DNA from: an uncultured Faecalibacterium sp.
GTDB taxonomy: Bacteria > Bacillota > Clostridia > Oscillospirales > Ruminococcaceae
Length of the DNA: 64,000 nucleotides
NCBI GenBank assembly: GCA_900539945.1
Contig: UQDV01000002.1
Coordinates: 1-64,000, forward strand
Direction: 5' to 3'
The notes beneath the pieces are model-generated. The model was not told the origin of the DNA, ran no database searches, and saw only the letters and a program-made list of their open reading frames with translations. A program made the position numbers and the translations under genes. Below are positions 24,825 through 33,481 of this stretch, one piece after another; the stretch's first letter is position 1, and each line of letters opens with the position of its first letter.

Positions 24825-25023
24825 ACACCACCGGAACAGCCCGCAAAAGCAAAGGTTTCACAGCTGCACACGCACCGCAGCCTGACGCCACAATGCTGCA
24901 GAACCCGGAAAAGCTCCCGGCCGCAACCTCTGCCTGCACTGCCTTGCGTTCCTTTACTGGGTCCAGTATAGCAGAGTTACGCTATTGTTGCAGAGAAAAT
25001 GTCATATTCTGCATCGGTAACTG

Positions 25024-26313
25024 TCACAACTTGCGGGTAGGCACCGCACAGGTAAAGCGGAACCAGCGGTCCCGGCAGCTGAGCGTGTACTCGCAGCGGC
25101 AGCGGTCCAGCACCTCCCGCACGTTGACAAGGCCCATGCCATGGCCCGGCTCTGCCTTGGTGGAACGCGGCAGCTCTCCATCCACCAGCTCCAGGTCCTT
25201 CTGCACCCGGTTGCGCACCGAGATGAGGTATTCTTCCTCGTTCCTGCGCGCCCGCAGGTACACCTCCGGCGGTTTGGCCTGCGCCGCCGCCCGGATGGCA
25301 TTGTCCAGCAGGTTGGAGATGACGATGACCAGGTCCGTGCCGCAAAAGGGCAGGTCCTTGAGGTCACACAGGTCGAAGTACAGCTCCACTCCCTGCTGCG
25401 CAGCTTCCTCATACTTGCGGCTGAGCAGGGAGTCCAGCAGTGGGTTGTGGGTGTCCAGAATGGTGGTTCCGGCGGCCACCACCTTGCTCACGCTGGAAAG
25501 GTATTCCTGTGCGCCGGTCAGGTCGCCCTGCCGGAGCAGCGCATCCAGTGCGGCAATGTGGTTGGTGAACTCATGGGTCAGGCGGCGCTGTGCCGTGTAG
25601 GACTCCATGAGAGCTTCTGCGCGCTGCTGTTCCAGCGCGGCCTGAAAGTGCGACGCCTGCCCCTGCACCACCTGATCGTTGAACATCTGCACGATGGCCA
25701 GGTGCACCAGCACCGCAATGGTCAGGCCCACCGTCAGCATCAGGTCCAGCAGAGTGGGCACGCGGCGGTTGGAGGAGATCATGATGAAGATGTTCAGCAG
25801 CACCACGACGCCCGGGAAAAAGCTCATCAGCAATGCCTGCAGCGGGTCCAGCGCACTGCAGTGGTTCCACCGGCGCAGAAAGCGTGCTGCCAGAATGCCC
25901 ACCAGCAAAATTGAGATCACCAGTGCCGCCAGACAGGTCCTGTAGTGCCAGACTTCACCGGGGCAGATGCCGTGGAGCCGTGCAAAGACAAAGCTGACCG
26001 TATTTTCGGTAAGCAGGCACAGAATGCCGTTGATGATGCAGGCAGACATCCGGTCCACTGCCGTGCCGCCGAACAGCAGCGCGATGACCAGCAGGTAGAT
26101 GATATTGCTGACCACTGATTTGATATTGAAAAAGCCAAAACCGCACAGCACCGAGAGCGCAAGCACAGCCAGTGCCAGCAGCGCGGCCCACACACAGGGG
26201 TGACGGAACCGCCTGCCCCGGCCCAGATAGGCATAATCCACCAGAATGAACGCCGCCCACTGCGCAATGCACACCAGATGCCCCAACAGCGTCCAGATAA
26301 GGCTGTCACTCAT
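25024..26313 (-). CDS. Sensor histidine kinase, GHKL/AgrC-like
   Basis: A 429-residue membrane sensor. The first 210 residues form about six or seven transmembrane helices with no large extracellular domain, as in peptide-pheromone receptors. The dimerisation helix carries RRLTHEFTNHIAALDALL with the phospho-acceptor His. The GHKL ATPase has NLLDNAIRAA (N box) and GHGMGLVNVREVL (G box). ATG 26313 overlaps the upstream regulator gene by eight bases. The pair is likely one transcript. A peptide ligand is inferred from the family; neither an agrB nor a clear agrD gene is present in the window. Confidence 0.9.
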   Translation of the reverse strand: MSDSLIWTLLGHLVCIAQWAAFILVDYAYLGRGRRFRHPCVWAALLALAVLALSVLCGFGFFNIKSVVSNIIYLLVIALLFGGTAVDRMSACIINGILCLLTENTVSFVFARLHGICPGEVWHYRTCLAALVISILLVGILAARFLRRWNHCSALDPLQALLMSFFPGVVVLLNIFIMISSNRRVPTLLDLMLTVGLTIAVLVHLAIVQMFNDQVVQGQASHFQAALEQQRAEALMESYTAQRRLTHEFTNHIAALDALLRQGDLTGAQEYLSSVSKVVAAGTTILDTHNPLLDSLLSRKYEEAAQQGVELYFDLCDLKDLPFCGTDLVIVISNLLDNAIRAAAQAKPPEVYLRARRNEEEYLISVRNRVQKDLELVDGELPRSTKAEPGHGMGLVNVREVLDRCRCEYTLSCRDRWFRFTCAVPTRKL

Positions 26314-27031
26314 CACCGAACTGCCCCTTCCATTCCAGATAGGCCGCGCGGACAGCCGCATACTTGCTGCGGCTGACGCTGAGCTCCACGCCGTTTTTCA
26401 TCAGCACCCGGTAATTCCGGATGGCGCATACATGCTGCAGGTTGACCACATCGCTGCGGCCCACCTGCAAAAAACCATTCCGGGCCAGAATGGGCGGCAG
26501 CTCCTTCAGCTTGCCGTAAAAGGTGCAGAAATGTTCCCGCGCAATGTCCCCATACACATTGATGACCCGGCCCTCGCTCTCCAGATAATAGATCTGGTCC
26601 AGCGGGATGCGAATGTTCTCGCGGTTGTGGTGCACGGTGAGGGTCTTGGTACCGGCCTGCATCATGGACGCATAGATGTCCTCCAGACAGCTGGGCAGCT
26701 GCTTGGCGACGTCCCGTTTGAGGATGTAGCGGTAGGCGTTGACCTTGTAGCCATCCAGCGCAAAGGCCAGATAGGCCGATACATAGACCAGACAGATGTC
26801 CGGATTGCGGTGCCGGAGCTGGCCGCCCAGTGCAATGCCGTTGACCTGCGGCATGTCCACATCCAGAAATGCAATGCGGTACAGCTCCAGGTCCGGGATC
26901 GCCAGCACCTGCTCCGGGTCGGAACAGACCGTAGCCTGCACCGGGATCTCGTGCGCTTCAAAGTAAGTTGCCGCATACTCCGCCACCTTCGCGCTGAAGG
27001 CGGCATCGTCGTCGCAGACAAGAATGTGCAT
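26306..27031 (-). CDS. LytTR-family response regulator
   Basis: A 241-residue response regulator of the AgrA/LytR type. The receiver domain has acidic residues CDDD near the N terminus and the phospho-acceptor Asp in FLDVDMPQVNG. The LytTR DNA-binding domain begins near 140 (IYYLESEGRVINVY, then FLQVGRSDVVNLQHVCAIRN and SRSKYAAVRAAYL). ATG 27031 is eight bases after GGAG. It is the first gene of the regulator-kinase pair, downstream of the symporter gene but separated from it by a terminator. Confidence 0.92.
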   Translation of the reverse strand: MHILVCDDDAAFSAKVAEYAATYFEAHEIPVQATVCSDPEQVLAIPDLELYRIAFLDVDMPQVNGIALGGQLRHRNPDICLVYVSAYLAFALDGYKVNAYRYILKRDVAKQLPSCLEDIYASMMQAGTKTLTVHHNRENIRIPLDQIYYLESEGRVINVYGDIAREHFCTFYGKLKELPPILARNGFLQVGRSDVVNLQHVCAIRNYRVLMKNGVELSVSRSKYAAVRAAYLEWKGQFGDE

Positions 27032-27050
27032 CCGGAACTCCTTTCTATCA

Positions 27051-27083
27051 GAAAAGGCTCCTCTTAACCAGATAAGAGGAGCC
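27051..27083 (-). terminator. Terminator of the NSS symporter gene
   Basis: GGCTCCTCTT pairs with AAGAGGAGCC and TTTTC follows on the minus strand. Confidence 0.8.
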
Positions 27084-27089
27084 GCAGTT

Positions 27090-28460
27090 TTATGCGAAGA
27101 ATTTGTCGTAGATGCCAAAGGCAAAGATGAACAGCACGATGACCGGCAGAACGTAGGTCAGGTAGCCGCGCATCCAGTCGTGCATCTTGAGGCCCTTGCC
27201 GATGTTGACTTCCTTTTTGTAGTTGTCCCAGCCCCAGCCGTACTTGGTGACGCAGAACAGCAGGTACACCAGACTGCCCAGCGGCAGGAACAGGTTGCTG
27301 ACCAGGAAGTCCTCAAAGTCCAGCACGGCACCGCCGAACACGGCAAAGCCGTCCCAGGCCCAGAGGTTATAGCCCAGCACACAGGGCATGGACAGCGCAA
27401 TGATGAGCACCAAATTCACCAGACTGGACTTCCTGCGGCTGCAGCCGGTGAGCTCCATGCCGCAGCAGATGATGTTCTCGAACACGGCCAGCACCGTGGA
27501 CAGGGCCGCAAAAGCCATGAACAGGAAGAACAGGGTGCCCCACAGACGCCCCAGCGCCATGTTGGCAAAGATGTTGGGCAGAGTGATGAAAATCAGGCTG
27601 GGGCCGCTGGTCTGGTCCACACCATAGGTGAAGCAGGCCGGGAAGATGATCAGACCAGCGGTGATGGCCACAAAGGTGTCCAGCACCACGATGCGGACCG
27701 ACTCGCCCAGCAGGGAGTGCTCCTTGCCGATGTAACTGCCGAAGATGGCCATGGCACCGATGCCAAGGCTCAGGGTGAAGAAGGCCTGGTTCATGGCCGA
27801 CACCAGTGTGTTGACCACGCCCACCTCCTGCATACGGGCAAAATCGGGCACCAGATAGAACTCGAGGCCCTCTTTTGCGCCGGGCATGAACAGGCTGTTG
27901 ACCGCCAGCACCACCATGATGGCCAGCAGAGCGATCATCATGACCTTGGTCACCCGCTCCAGACCGTTCTGCAGGCCCTTGGCGCACACCAGAATGCCCA
28001 GCACCACCACGAACACCATCCAGAAGGTCATCACGCCGGGGCTGGCCAGCATCTCGGTGAACTTACCGGCTACCTGCTCGGCGTTCAGGTCGGACAGCTG
28101 ACCGATGGCGGTCATGTAGAAATAGTGGAGCATCCAGCCGGCCACTGTGGTGTAGAACATCATCAGCAGATAGCAACCGATCAGGGTGAGATAGCCGTGG
28201 ATGTGCCATTTCTGGCCCGGCTTTTCCAGTGCCTGATAGGCCCGCACCGGACTCTTGCGGGAGGCGCGACCCACCGCAAACTCCATGGTCATGATGGGCA
28301 GGCCCAGGATGACCAGGAACACCAGATAAAACAGCACGAATGCGCCGCCGCCGCCCTGACCGGCAATATAGGGGAACTTCCACACGTTGCCGATGCCGAT
28401 GGCGCAGCCCGCGGAAAGCAGGATGAAGCCCAGGCGGGACTTCAGGGTTTCTCTTTCCAT
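27090..28460 (-). CDS. Neurotransmitter:sodium symporter family transporter (LeuT type)
   Basis: A 456-residue Na+-coupled importer, most likely for amino acids. The signature GCAIGIGNVWKFPYIAG in helix 1 provides the unwound substrate and sodium site. Helix 6 and 8 regions follow (QAFFTLSLGIGAMAIFGSY and AFAALSTVLAVFENI). Eleven to twelve helices fit the bacterial branch. ATG 28460 is eleven bases after AAGGAG. A promoter with an extended -10 lies about 75 bases upstream. It is monocistronic. The substrate (Trp, Tyr, Leu, Ala or other) cannot be read from the sequence. Confidence 0.93.
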   Translation of the reverse strand: MERETLKSRLGFILLSAGCAIGIGNVWKFPYIAGQGGGGAFVLFYLVFLVILGLPIMTMEFAVGRASRKSPVRAYQALEKPGQKWHIHGYLTLIGCYLLMMFYTTVAGWMLHYFYMTAIGQLSDLNAEQVAGKFTEMLASPGVMTFWMVFVVVLGILVCAKGLQNGLERVTKVMMIALLAIMVVLAVNSLFMPGAKEGLEFYLVPDFARMQEVGVVNTLVSAMNQAFFTLSLGIGAMAIFGSYIGKEHSLLGESVRIVVLDTFVAITAGLIIFPACFTYGVDQTSGPSLIFITLPNIFANMALGRLWGTLFFLFMAFAALSTVLAVFENIICCGMELTGCSRRKSSLVNLVLIIALSMPCVLGYNLWAWDGFAVFGGAVLDFEDFLVSNLFLPLGSLVYLLFCVTKYGWGWDNYKKEVNIGKGLKMHDWMRGYLTYVLPVIVLFIFAFGIYDKFFA

Positions 28461-28534
28461 GATTCCATAAACTCCTTGTTTCCAATCTGCTCTGCAGGCC
28501 GGGCCCACCGGGCCGGGCAAAGCGTTGCTTTTGT

Positions 28535-28540
28535 ATTATA
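28535..28540 (-). promoter_or_regulatory. Extended -10 promoter of the symporter gene
   Basis: Minus-strand TGCTATAAT; a weak -35 lies 17 bases upstream. The remaining intergenic sequence to 28770 shows no gene. Confidence 0.55.
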
Positions 28541-28773
28541 GCACAATTTCCGTCGAAGAACAGGGTTGCTTCAGGAGGATGAACTTTTGTTGTCGAAAGC
28601 ATTTCCTGTTTCCGGCAGGCACACAGTTCCCCTCCCGCAAAATCCAGGTTTCATCTTTTGACGGTGATGCGCGTATTTTTATTGTCACATCTTCTTGAAT
28701 CAATTTTTCTCATTTTTCAGATGAAGATATGACGATTCTTCACTTGTAGGCGCTGCAGTACGTTCAACCGCAA

Positions 28774-28816
28774 AAAGGGGCCTCCGCGCAAAATCATGCA
28801 CAGGGGTCCCTTCTCC
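28774..28816 (-). terminator. Terminator of the pseudouridine synthase gene
   Basis: An imperfect 15-bp stem (AAGGGACCCCTGTGC with GCGCGGAGGCCCCTT) is followed by TTTTTG on the minus strand. Confidence 0.65.
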
Positions 28817-28827
28817 TACAAACGTGC

Positions 28828-29655
28828 TTACTTCCGCTTTTTCGGGGCACTCTTGCCCACCGGACCACGGGGACGGCGTTCTGCTGCCTTGGACTGCAGT
28901 GCTGCGCTGCGGGTCTGGGCGCGGCCCTTGGCGGCGGCCGAACGCAGGCCGTTGATCTCTGCCTTGGTCAGCTCCCGGTAGGTGCCCGGCTTGAGCATGC
29001 CCAGCTTGACCACACCTTCGGCGTTGCGCTTCAGGCGCACCACTTCCAGACCGACGGCCTCGCACATGCGGCGGATCTCGCGGTTCTTGCCCTCTTTCAG
29101 GGTCATTTCCATCACGGTGCGGCCCGGCTCATCGGTGACCACATTGATGGCACAGGGCAGGGTTTTGGTGCCGTCGTCCAGCACCACACCGCTGCTCATC
29201 TTGATGATCTGCGCTTCGTCGGCACGGGGCTGCACGGTCACGCGGTACAGCTTGGAGATGCCGCCCGACGGATGGGTAACTGCCTGTGCAAAGGCACCGT
29301 CGTTGGTCATGAGCAGCAGACCCTCGCTGTCCTTGTCCAGGCGGCCCACCGGGTACAGGCGGGCGGGGATATCGCTCACCAGCTCCATGACCGTCTTGCG
29401 GCCCAGCTCATCGCTGGCGGTGGTGACATAGCCGCGGGGCTTGTACAGGGCCAGATAATACAGCTGCTGATCCTTCTGGATGTAGATGCGCTGATCGTCC
29501 ACATGCAGCACATCACGGTGGGGGTCCATCTTGTCGCCCACCTTCACGGGGTGGCCATTGACCTTGACGCGGCCCTCGGCAATGATCTGCTCGGCCGCAC
29601 GGCGGGAGCACAGACCCTGCTCGGCCATGATCTTCTGAATACGTTCTTCTGCCAT
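28828..29655 (-). CDS. Ribosomal RNA pseudouridine synthase (RluB/RsuA family)
   Basis: A 275-residue enzyme isomerising a uridine in rRNA. An N-terminal S4 domain (residues 1-60: RIQKIMAEQGLCSRRAAEQI) precedes the catalytic domain, with the nucleophilic Asp in VGRLDKDSEGLLL and the KEGKNREIRRM motif. The final 35 residues form a basic, Arg/Lys-rich tail typical of RluB-type enzymes. Length fits 23S rRNA U2605-type modification, but the position is inference. The start follows AAGGAG. A long, structured leader (29656-29907) separates it from ytfJ. Confidence 0.92.
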   Translation of the reverse strand: MAEERIQKIMAEQGLCSRRAAEQIIAEGRVKVNGHPVKVGDKMDPHRDVLHVDDQRIYIQKDQQLYYLALYKPRGYVTTASDELGRKTVMELVSDIPARLYPVGRLDKDSEGLLLMTNDGAFAQAVTHPSGGISKLYRVTVQPRADEAQIIKMSSGVVLDDGTKTLPCAINVVTDEPGRTVMEMTLKEGKNREIRRMCEAVGLEVVRLKRNAEGVVKLGMLKPGTYRELTKAEINGLRSAAAKGRAQTRSAALQSKAAERRPRGPVGKSAPKKRK

Positions 29656-29717
29656 AATAAAAACTCCTTGTGCGCCTCCCGGCGCTCAAAACGCACGCAA
29701 TAACGTGCTGTATCTCA

Positions 29718-29742
29718 AACCGCAGATTGGAAGTCTGCGGTT
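29718..29742. terminator. Hairpin in the leader of the pseudouridine synthase gene
   Basis: AACCGCAGA pairs with TCTGCGGTT. On the minus strand it is followed by only TTTGAG, so it may be a weak terminator for the structured RNA at 29760-29883 or an attenuator. Confidence 0.4.
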
Positions 29743-29759
29743 ACGGCTTAGGTTGATGG

Positions 29760-29883
29760 GGCGGTGTGCCGGGAGTTTCTCCGAGGACCGTCCGCTGGGG
29801 TGGGACCCTGCTGCCGCAGGCAGTAGGGCGGGCGATGGAATGGCCCGATTCGTGTCCGAGGAGAAAGCTACCGGCATACCGCC
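29760..29883. ncRNA. Structured RNA candidate (long rod, 6S-like shape)
   Basis: The 250-bp gap between ytfJ and the pseudouridine synthase gene folds into one long rod. GGCGGTGTGCCGG and TTTCTCC on one arm pair with GGAGAAA and CCGGCATACCGCC on the other, an asymmetric bulge follows, and the rod ends in a ten-pair apical hairpin (29806-29828, loop GCA). A long rod with a central bubble is the shape of 6S RNA, and the sequence keeps its GC-rich local composition without an open frame on either strand. A TTGACA on the minus strand (29899-29904) has only a weak -10. Strand and identity are unproven. Confidence 0.4.
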
Positions 29884-29907
29884 TAGTCAGAGGGTTCCTG
29901 TCAAGGC

Positions 29908-30315
29908 TTACTCTGCCTTGGGTGCCTCGTCTGCGGGCTTTTCGCCCTTTTTGCTGACCAGTGCAGACACCTTTTCCACCAGCTCCGGCAGCATGGCCAG
30001 AGCACGGTCAACACTATTGGAGCCGTCCGTCAGCTGGATGGTGCGCACGCAGCCGTCCTTGATCACCAGAAATGCCACCGGCTGGATGTTGACGCCCGCG
30101 CCGGAGCCGCCGCCGAACAGGTCCTTGTTGGCGGCATTCTTGCCGTCAAAGTCGGTGCCGCCGGAGGCAAAACCAAAGCTCACCTTGGACACTGGCAGGA
30201 TGGTGGTGCCGTCCTCGGTGGTGATAGGCTTGCCGATGATGGTATTGGCGTCCACCATCTCGTGGATCTTGTCCATGGTAACGTTCATAATGCCCTGAAT
30301 CGGATGCTCAGCCAT
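29908..30315 (-). CDS. ytfJ: YtfJ/GerW-family sporulation-associated protein
   Basis: A 135-residue protein of the GerW (YtfJ) family, made in forespores and needed for normal germination in Bacillus. Family marks are IQGIMNVTMDKIHEMVDANT, a GFASGG turn, a glycine-rich GGGSGAGVNIQPVAFLVI and a charged, Ala/Lys/Glu-rich tail. It is the last gene of the M50-scpA-scpB-DUF2953-ytfJ run, an order conserved in Firmicutes. A 117-bp gap with a hairpin separates it from the DUF2953 gene. Confidence 0.92.
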   Translation of the reverse strand: MAEHPIQGIMNVTMDKIHEMVDANTIIGKPITTEDGTTILPVSKVSFGFASGGTDFDGKNAANKDLFGGGSGAGVNIQPVAFLVIKDGCVRTIQLTDGSNSVDRALAMLPELVEKVSALVSKKGEKPADEAPKAE

Positions 30316-30432
30316 AATGCAAATCTCCTTTGATCGTTTTTGTCAGGCCTGTGTCCCCGGAGTTTTACCGGGAGATCGCAGACTGTCAGGCTCCGTCACA
30401 CTCGTCACACAATTTTATTCAGTGTACCACAG

Positions 30433-31107
30433 TTACAGGAAAACGTCCAGCACCTTTTCGCGCCAGAACTCCGCCAGCACACGCACCGCTGCGACGACGA
30501 TAAACAGCGCCCTTGCCGAAATGCGCAAGGACACACGGTCCTCTACGGTGGGTTCAGCGCTGCCAAAGTCCGGCACGATGCGCAGTTCGTCAAACTGCAG
30601 GTAAATGAAGCGGTCAAGCACGCCCAGCACCGGGTATAGCCATGCCTGCAGCTTGCCGTAATTGCGGGCCGCTGCAGCAGGGTCCTCCCCGCGCACGCCA
30701 AGGCACACCCGGATGTGGGTGATGCGCAGCGCGCCGAATACCGCCCGGATCAGCGTCCCGGCCCCGCGCAGGATGGTGCACAGGATGTTCAGGGTCAGTT
30801 TTGCCTTTTTGCGCGGCTCTGCGGGCTTTTTCTCCTTGGCAGGCTTCTTTGCCGCTTTTGCCTTTTTCGGCTTCTTTTTGCGGTTGCTCTCCTCCGTCGG
30901 CTCCGGCTTCGGGTACTGGAACACCGGGAAGGTGATGCCCAGTGCCCCGGCCTTTACGGTCAGGGTGTCCTGCTCCCAGCTGACATCCGCACAGAACGGG
31001 ATGAGCAGCAACAGCACCATTAGAGCCAGCACCACCAGCAGCAGGATGCCAAGGACCTTCAGCAGGAACACCAGCACCCCGCCCACAGCGGCAAGAACGG
31101 TGGTCAT
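30433..31107 (-). CDS. DUF2953-family membrane protein
   Basis: A 224-residue protein with one or two N-terminal membrane helices (residues about 5-38), a Lys/Ala/Pro-rich linker (about 75-105) and a beta-rich C-terminal domain ending in a hydrophobic stretch. DUF2953 proteins typically sit beside ytfJ, as here, and are suspected of a sporulation or envelope role. The start lies three bases after the scpB stop, so the genes are coupled. Confidence 0.85.
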   Translation of the reverse strand: MTTVLAAVGGVLVFLLKVLGILLLVVLALMVLLLLIPFCADVSWEQDTLTVKAGALGITFPVFQYPKPEPTEESNRKKKPKKAKAAKKPAKEKKPAEPRKKAKLTLNILCTILRGAGTLIRAVFGALRITHIRVCLGVRGEDPAAAARNYGKLQAWLYPVLGVLDRFIYLQFDELRIVPDFGSAEPTVEDRVSLRISARALFIVVAAVRVLAEFWREKVLDVFL

Positions 31108-31110
31108 GGG

Positions 31111-31647
31111 TCATCCCTCGCTTTCTGCCGGGGCTTCCGGCTGATGCACCGGCGGCAGGTCCGCCAGACTGGACAAGCCGAATACTCTTAAAAAGGTGTC
31201 GGTGGTGCGGAAACTCACCGGACGGCCCGGCAGGTCCAGACGGCCCGCTTCCTCGATCAGGCCCTTTTCCAGCAGGCCGGACACGCTGGACGAGGAGTCC
31301 ACCCCGCGCACCTGCTCGATGAAAGCGCGGGACACCGGCTGATTGTAGGCGATCACGGTCAGGGTCTCCATGGCGGCAGGGCCCAGCGGCACGGCGCGGC
31401 GGCTGTCCAGCACACGGCGCACGCAATCGGCCCACTCGGTCTTGGTGGCCAGCTGCCAGCGGGTGTTCAGGTGCAGCAGGCACAGGCCGCTGTCCTCCCG
31501 GGTGTAGCGGGTGCGCAGCTCTTCCAGCGCGTTTTCCACGCTGGTCTGGGGCAGCTGCACAGCCTGCGCCAGCTTGTCGGAGCCGATGGGCTCCCCGCAG
31601 GCAAACAGCATGGCCTCCACTGCGGCACGAATCTGTTTCTGGTTCAT
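31111..31647 (-). CDS. scpB: Chromosome segregation and condensation protein ScpB
   Basis: A 178-residue winged-helix dimer that binds ScpA and completes the SMC condensin ring. MLFACGEPIGSDKLAQAVQL and the second winged helix (ETLTVIAYNQPVSRAFIEQV) are diagnostic. Its ATG overlaps the scpA stop (ATGA). Confidence 0.95.
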   Translation of the reverse strand: MNQKQIRAAVEAMLFACGEPIGSDKLAQAVQLPQTSVENALEELRTRYTREDSGLCLLHLNTRWQLATKTEWADCVRRVLDSRRAVPLGPAAMETLTVIAYNQPVSRAFIEQVRGVDSSSSVSGLLEKGLIEEAGRLDLPGRPVSFRTTDTFLRVFGLSSLADLPPVHQPEAPAESEG

Positions 31648-32357
31648 TTTTTCTCCTTTATCCGGGTGCGCTGCATGGTCAGCTCCCCGTTCTCCCCCAG
31701 GGTGACGCGGCCGCCGCGCACCAGCTCCAGCAGGGCCAGAAAGGTAGCCACGTTGGTGCTGCGGCTCTGCCGGGGCGAGAACAGCTGGCCCATGCGAGCC
31801 GCCGCCCCGCTGATGAGGCTGCGCAGGATATACACCACCCGGCTGGTCACCGACACCATGGGGGCCGTGACCAGCGGCTCAAACTGCTGCTGGGTGGGCT
31901 CCCGACGCAGGCGGGTGCGCCCGGCAAGGGCGTTCCAGTAGTCGGCCAAAATTTGGGGTGCATGGTGCAGGGTGTAGGTGTTGTCCCACTCCATCTCCAT
32001 CGGCTGCCGCACGAACACCGGTGCCTGCTCCCCTTTTGCCCGCAGCAGCGCGGCCATACGGCGGCACTGGTCGTACTCGATGAGCTGGCCGGTGAATTCC
32101 TGCTTCATCCGCTCACCCTCTTCGCTGCGGGGCAGCAGCAGATAGCTCTTCATCTCCACCAGATGGGCCGCCATCTCGATAAAGGCGCTGGCGGTCTCCG
32201 GGTCCGGGTCGGCCTGCTCCACCGTGCGGGTGTACTGGTCGATCAGTTCCAGAATGGGGATGTTGTGCAGGTCCATCTTATGTTTGGCCACAAGAGCCAG
32301 CAATAATTCCAGGGGGCCGTCAAAATCTTCCAGATGGAAGGTCAGTTCCTCTGCCAT
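31644..32357 (-). CDS. scpA: Chromosome segregation and condensation protein ScpA
   Basis: A 237-residue kleisin that bridges the two heads of the SMC dimer. The N-terminal DFDGPLELLLALVAKHKMDL and IPILELIDQY are typical, and the C terminus forms the winged helix that contacts the other SMC head. It starts three bases after the M50 protease stop. Confidence 0.95.
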   Translation of the reverse strand: MAEELTFHLEDFDGPLELLLALVAKHKMDLHNIPILELIDQYTRTVEQADPDPETASAFIEMAAHLVEMKSYLLLPRSEEGERMKQEFTGQLIEYDQCRRMAALLRAKGEQAPVFVRQPMEMEWDNTYTLHHAPQILADYWNALAGRTRLRREPTQQQFEPLVTAPMVSVTSRVVYILRSLISGAAARMGQLFSPRQSRSTNVATFLALLELVRGGRVTLGENGELTMQRTRIKEKK

Positions 32358-32360
32358 CGC

Positions 32361-33032
32361 TCAGACCACCGTCCCGGCTGCTGCGTAGTAGACCGAATAG
32401 GCGATCCGGTCAATGTAACCGGTGCCCGCACTCAGCAGATCCCACACAGCATTGTTCAGGTAATACAGCGGGGTATCCAGCAGGCCCATCCACACCGCCG
32501 CCAGCAGCGCGATCATGATATAGCGCTCGTACTTCATCAGGCCGAAGTACGCCCGCTGGGGCAGCGCCACCAGCAGGATGCGGCTGCCGTCCAGCGGCGG
32601 CACCGGGATAAAGTTGAACACCGCCAGGCTCACGTTCATCAGCACCATATACTGGAGGAAGTAGGCCAGGTAGTAGGTGGCCTGGTTTACCGGAGCCCAG
32701 TAGTACATCACCTTCCACAGCACCATGGCAAGGTAGGCCAGCACAATGTTGGCCACCGGGCCCGCCAATGCGGTGAGGGCCATGCCCCACTTGGGGTTTT
32801 TGAAGTTGCGGGGGTTGGTGGAGACCGGCTTTGCCCAGCCCACGCCCGCAAATACCATGCACAACGTGCCCAGCAGGTCAAAATGAGCAAAGGGGTTCAG
32901 CGAAAGGCGGCCTTCGCGCTTGGCGGTAGGGTCCCCCAGCAGCCAGGCAGCCAGCGCATGGCCGGCTTCATGGAACGGGATGGCCACCAGTGCCACCAGT
33001 GCGCGGACGAGATAATAGGTTGCCCGTGTCAT
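32361..33032 (-). CDS. Site-2-protease-family membrane metalloprotease (M50)
   Basis: A 223-residue intramembrane zinc protease. HEAGHA in the first helix provides the zinc histidines and catalytic Glu, and PVPPLDGSR the third zinc ligand. About six helices are present; no PDZ domain, so this is the short YwhC-like form often found upstream of scpA. ATG 33032 is six bases after AGGAG; an ATG two codons upstream overlaps the site. It heads the five-gene operon. Substrates are unknown. Confidence 0.92.
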   Translation of the reverse strand: MTRATYYLVRALVALVAIPFHEAGHALAAWLLGDPTAKREGRLSLNPFAHFDLLGTLCMVFAGVGWAKPVSTNPRNFKNPKWGMALTALAGPVANIVLAYLAMVLWKVMYYWAPVNQATYYLAYFLQYMVLMNVSLAVFNFIPVPPLDGSRILLVALPQRAYFGLMKYERYIMIALLAAVWMGLLDTPLYYLNNAVWDLLSAGTGYIDRIAYSVYYAAAGTVV

Positions 33033-33142
33033 AAGCATCTCCTGAAAAACAACATTTTCTATTATAATACTATCTTTTGGCCGGTTGAGCAACCCTTGCT
33101 GCATAAGATTGGAAAAAGATGACGGAAATTTTGAAAAAAGAC

Positions 33143-33171
33143 TTGCATTTTGCCCGCATCTCTGGTAAAAT
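33143..33171 (+). promoter_or_regulatory. Promoter of rpmB
   Basis: TTGCAT (33143-33148), a 17-base spacer and TAAAAT (33166-33171). Confidence 0.75.
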
Positions 33172-33223
33172 AGTCAAGCTGATTATTTTGATTCCTTACT
33201 TCACTCTAGGAGGTGCAAGTACC

Positions 33224-33412
33224 ATGGCTAAGTGTGAATGCTGCGGCAAGGGCGTTACCTTTGGTATTAAGGTCTCTCACTCCCATCGCCGTTCCAACCG
33301 TACCTGGAAGCCGAATGTCCGTCGTGTCAAGGCGGTCGTGGATGGCTCCCCCAAGTATGTCTACGCATGCTCCCGTTGCCTGCGCGCTGGCAAAGTTACC
33401 CGCGCTGTCTAA
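33224..33412 (+). CDS. rpmB: 50S ribosomal protein L28
   Basis: A 62-residue ribosomal protein. It is the zinc-binding C+ form: CECC near the N terminus and CSRC near the C terminus. Core motifs SHSHRRSNRTWKPNVRRV are normal. ATG 33224 follows TAGGAGG. It has its own promoter and terminator. Confidence 0.97.
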   Translation: MAKCECCGKGVTFGIKVSHSHRRSNRTWKPNVRRVKAVVDGSPKYVYACSRCLRAGKVTRAV

Positions 33413-33423
33413 TTTGGTGTATG

Positions 33424-33458
33424 TGGCCGGTCACTTTGTCGAGTGGCCGGCTTTTTTT
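33424..33458 (+). terminator. Terminator of rpmB
   Basis: GCCGGTCACT pairs with AGTGGCCGGC, then seven T. Confidence 0.9.
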
Positions 33459-33481
33459 GTTGCCTTAAAGGAGATGAACGC

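Noticed and set aside
24674..24871. 65-codon frame after the histidine kinase as an AgrD-like pheromone precursor
   Set aside because: It needs a GTG start without a ribosome binding site and lacks the usual AgrD layout of amphipathic helix, central Cys and acidic tail.
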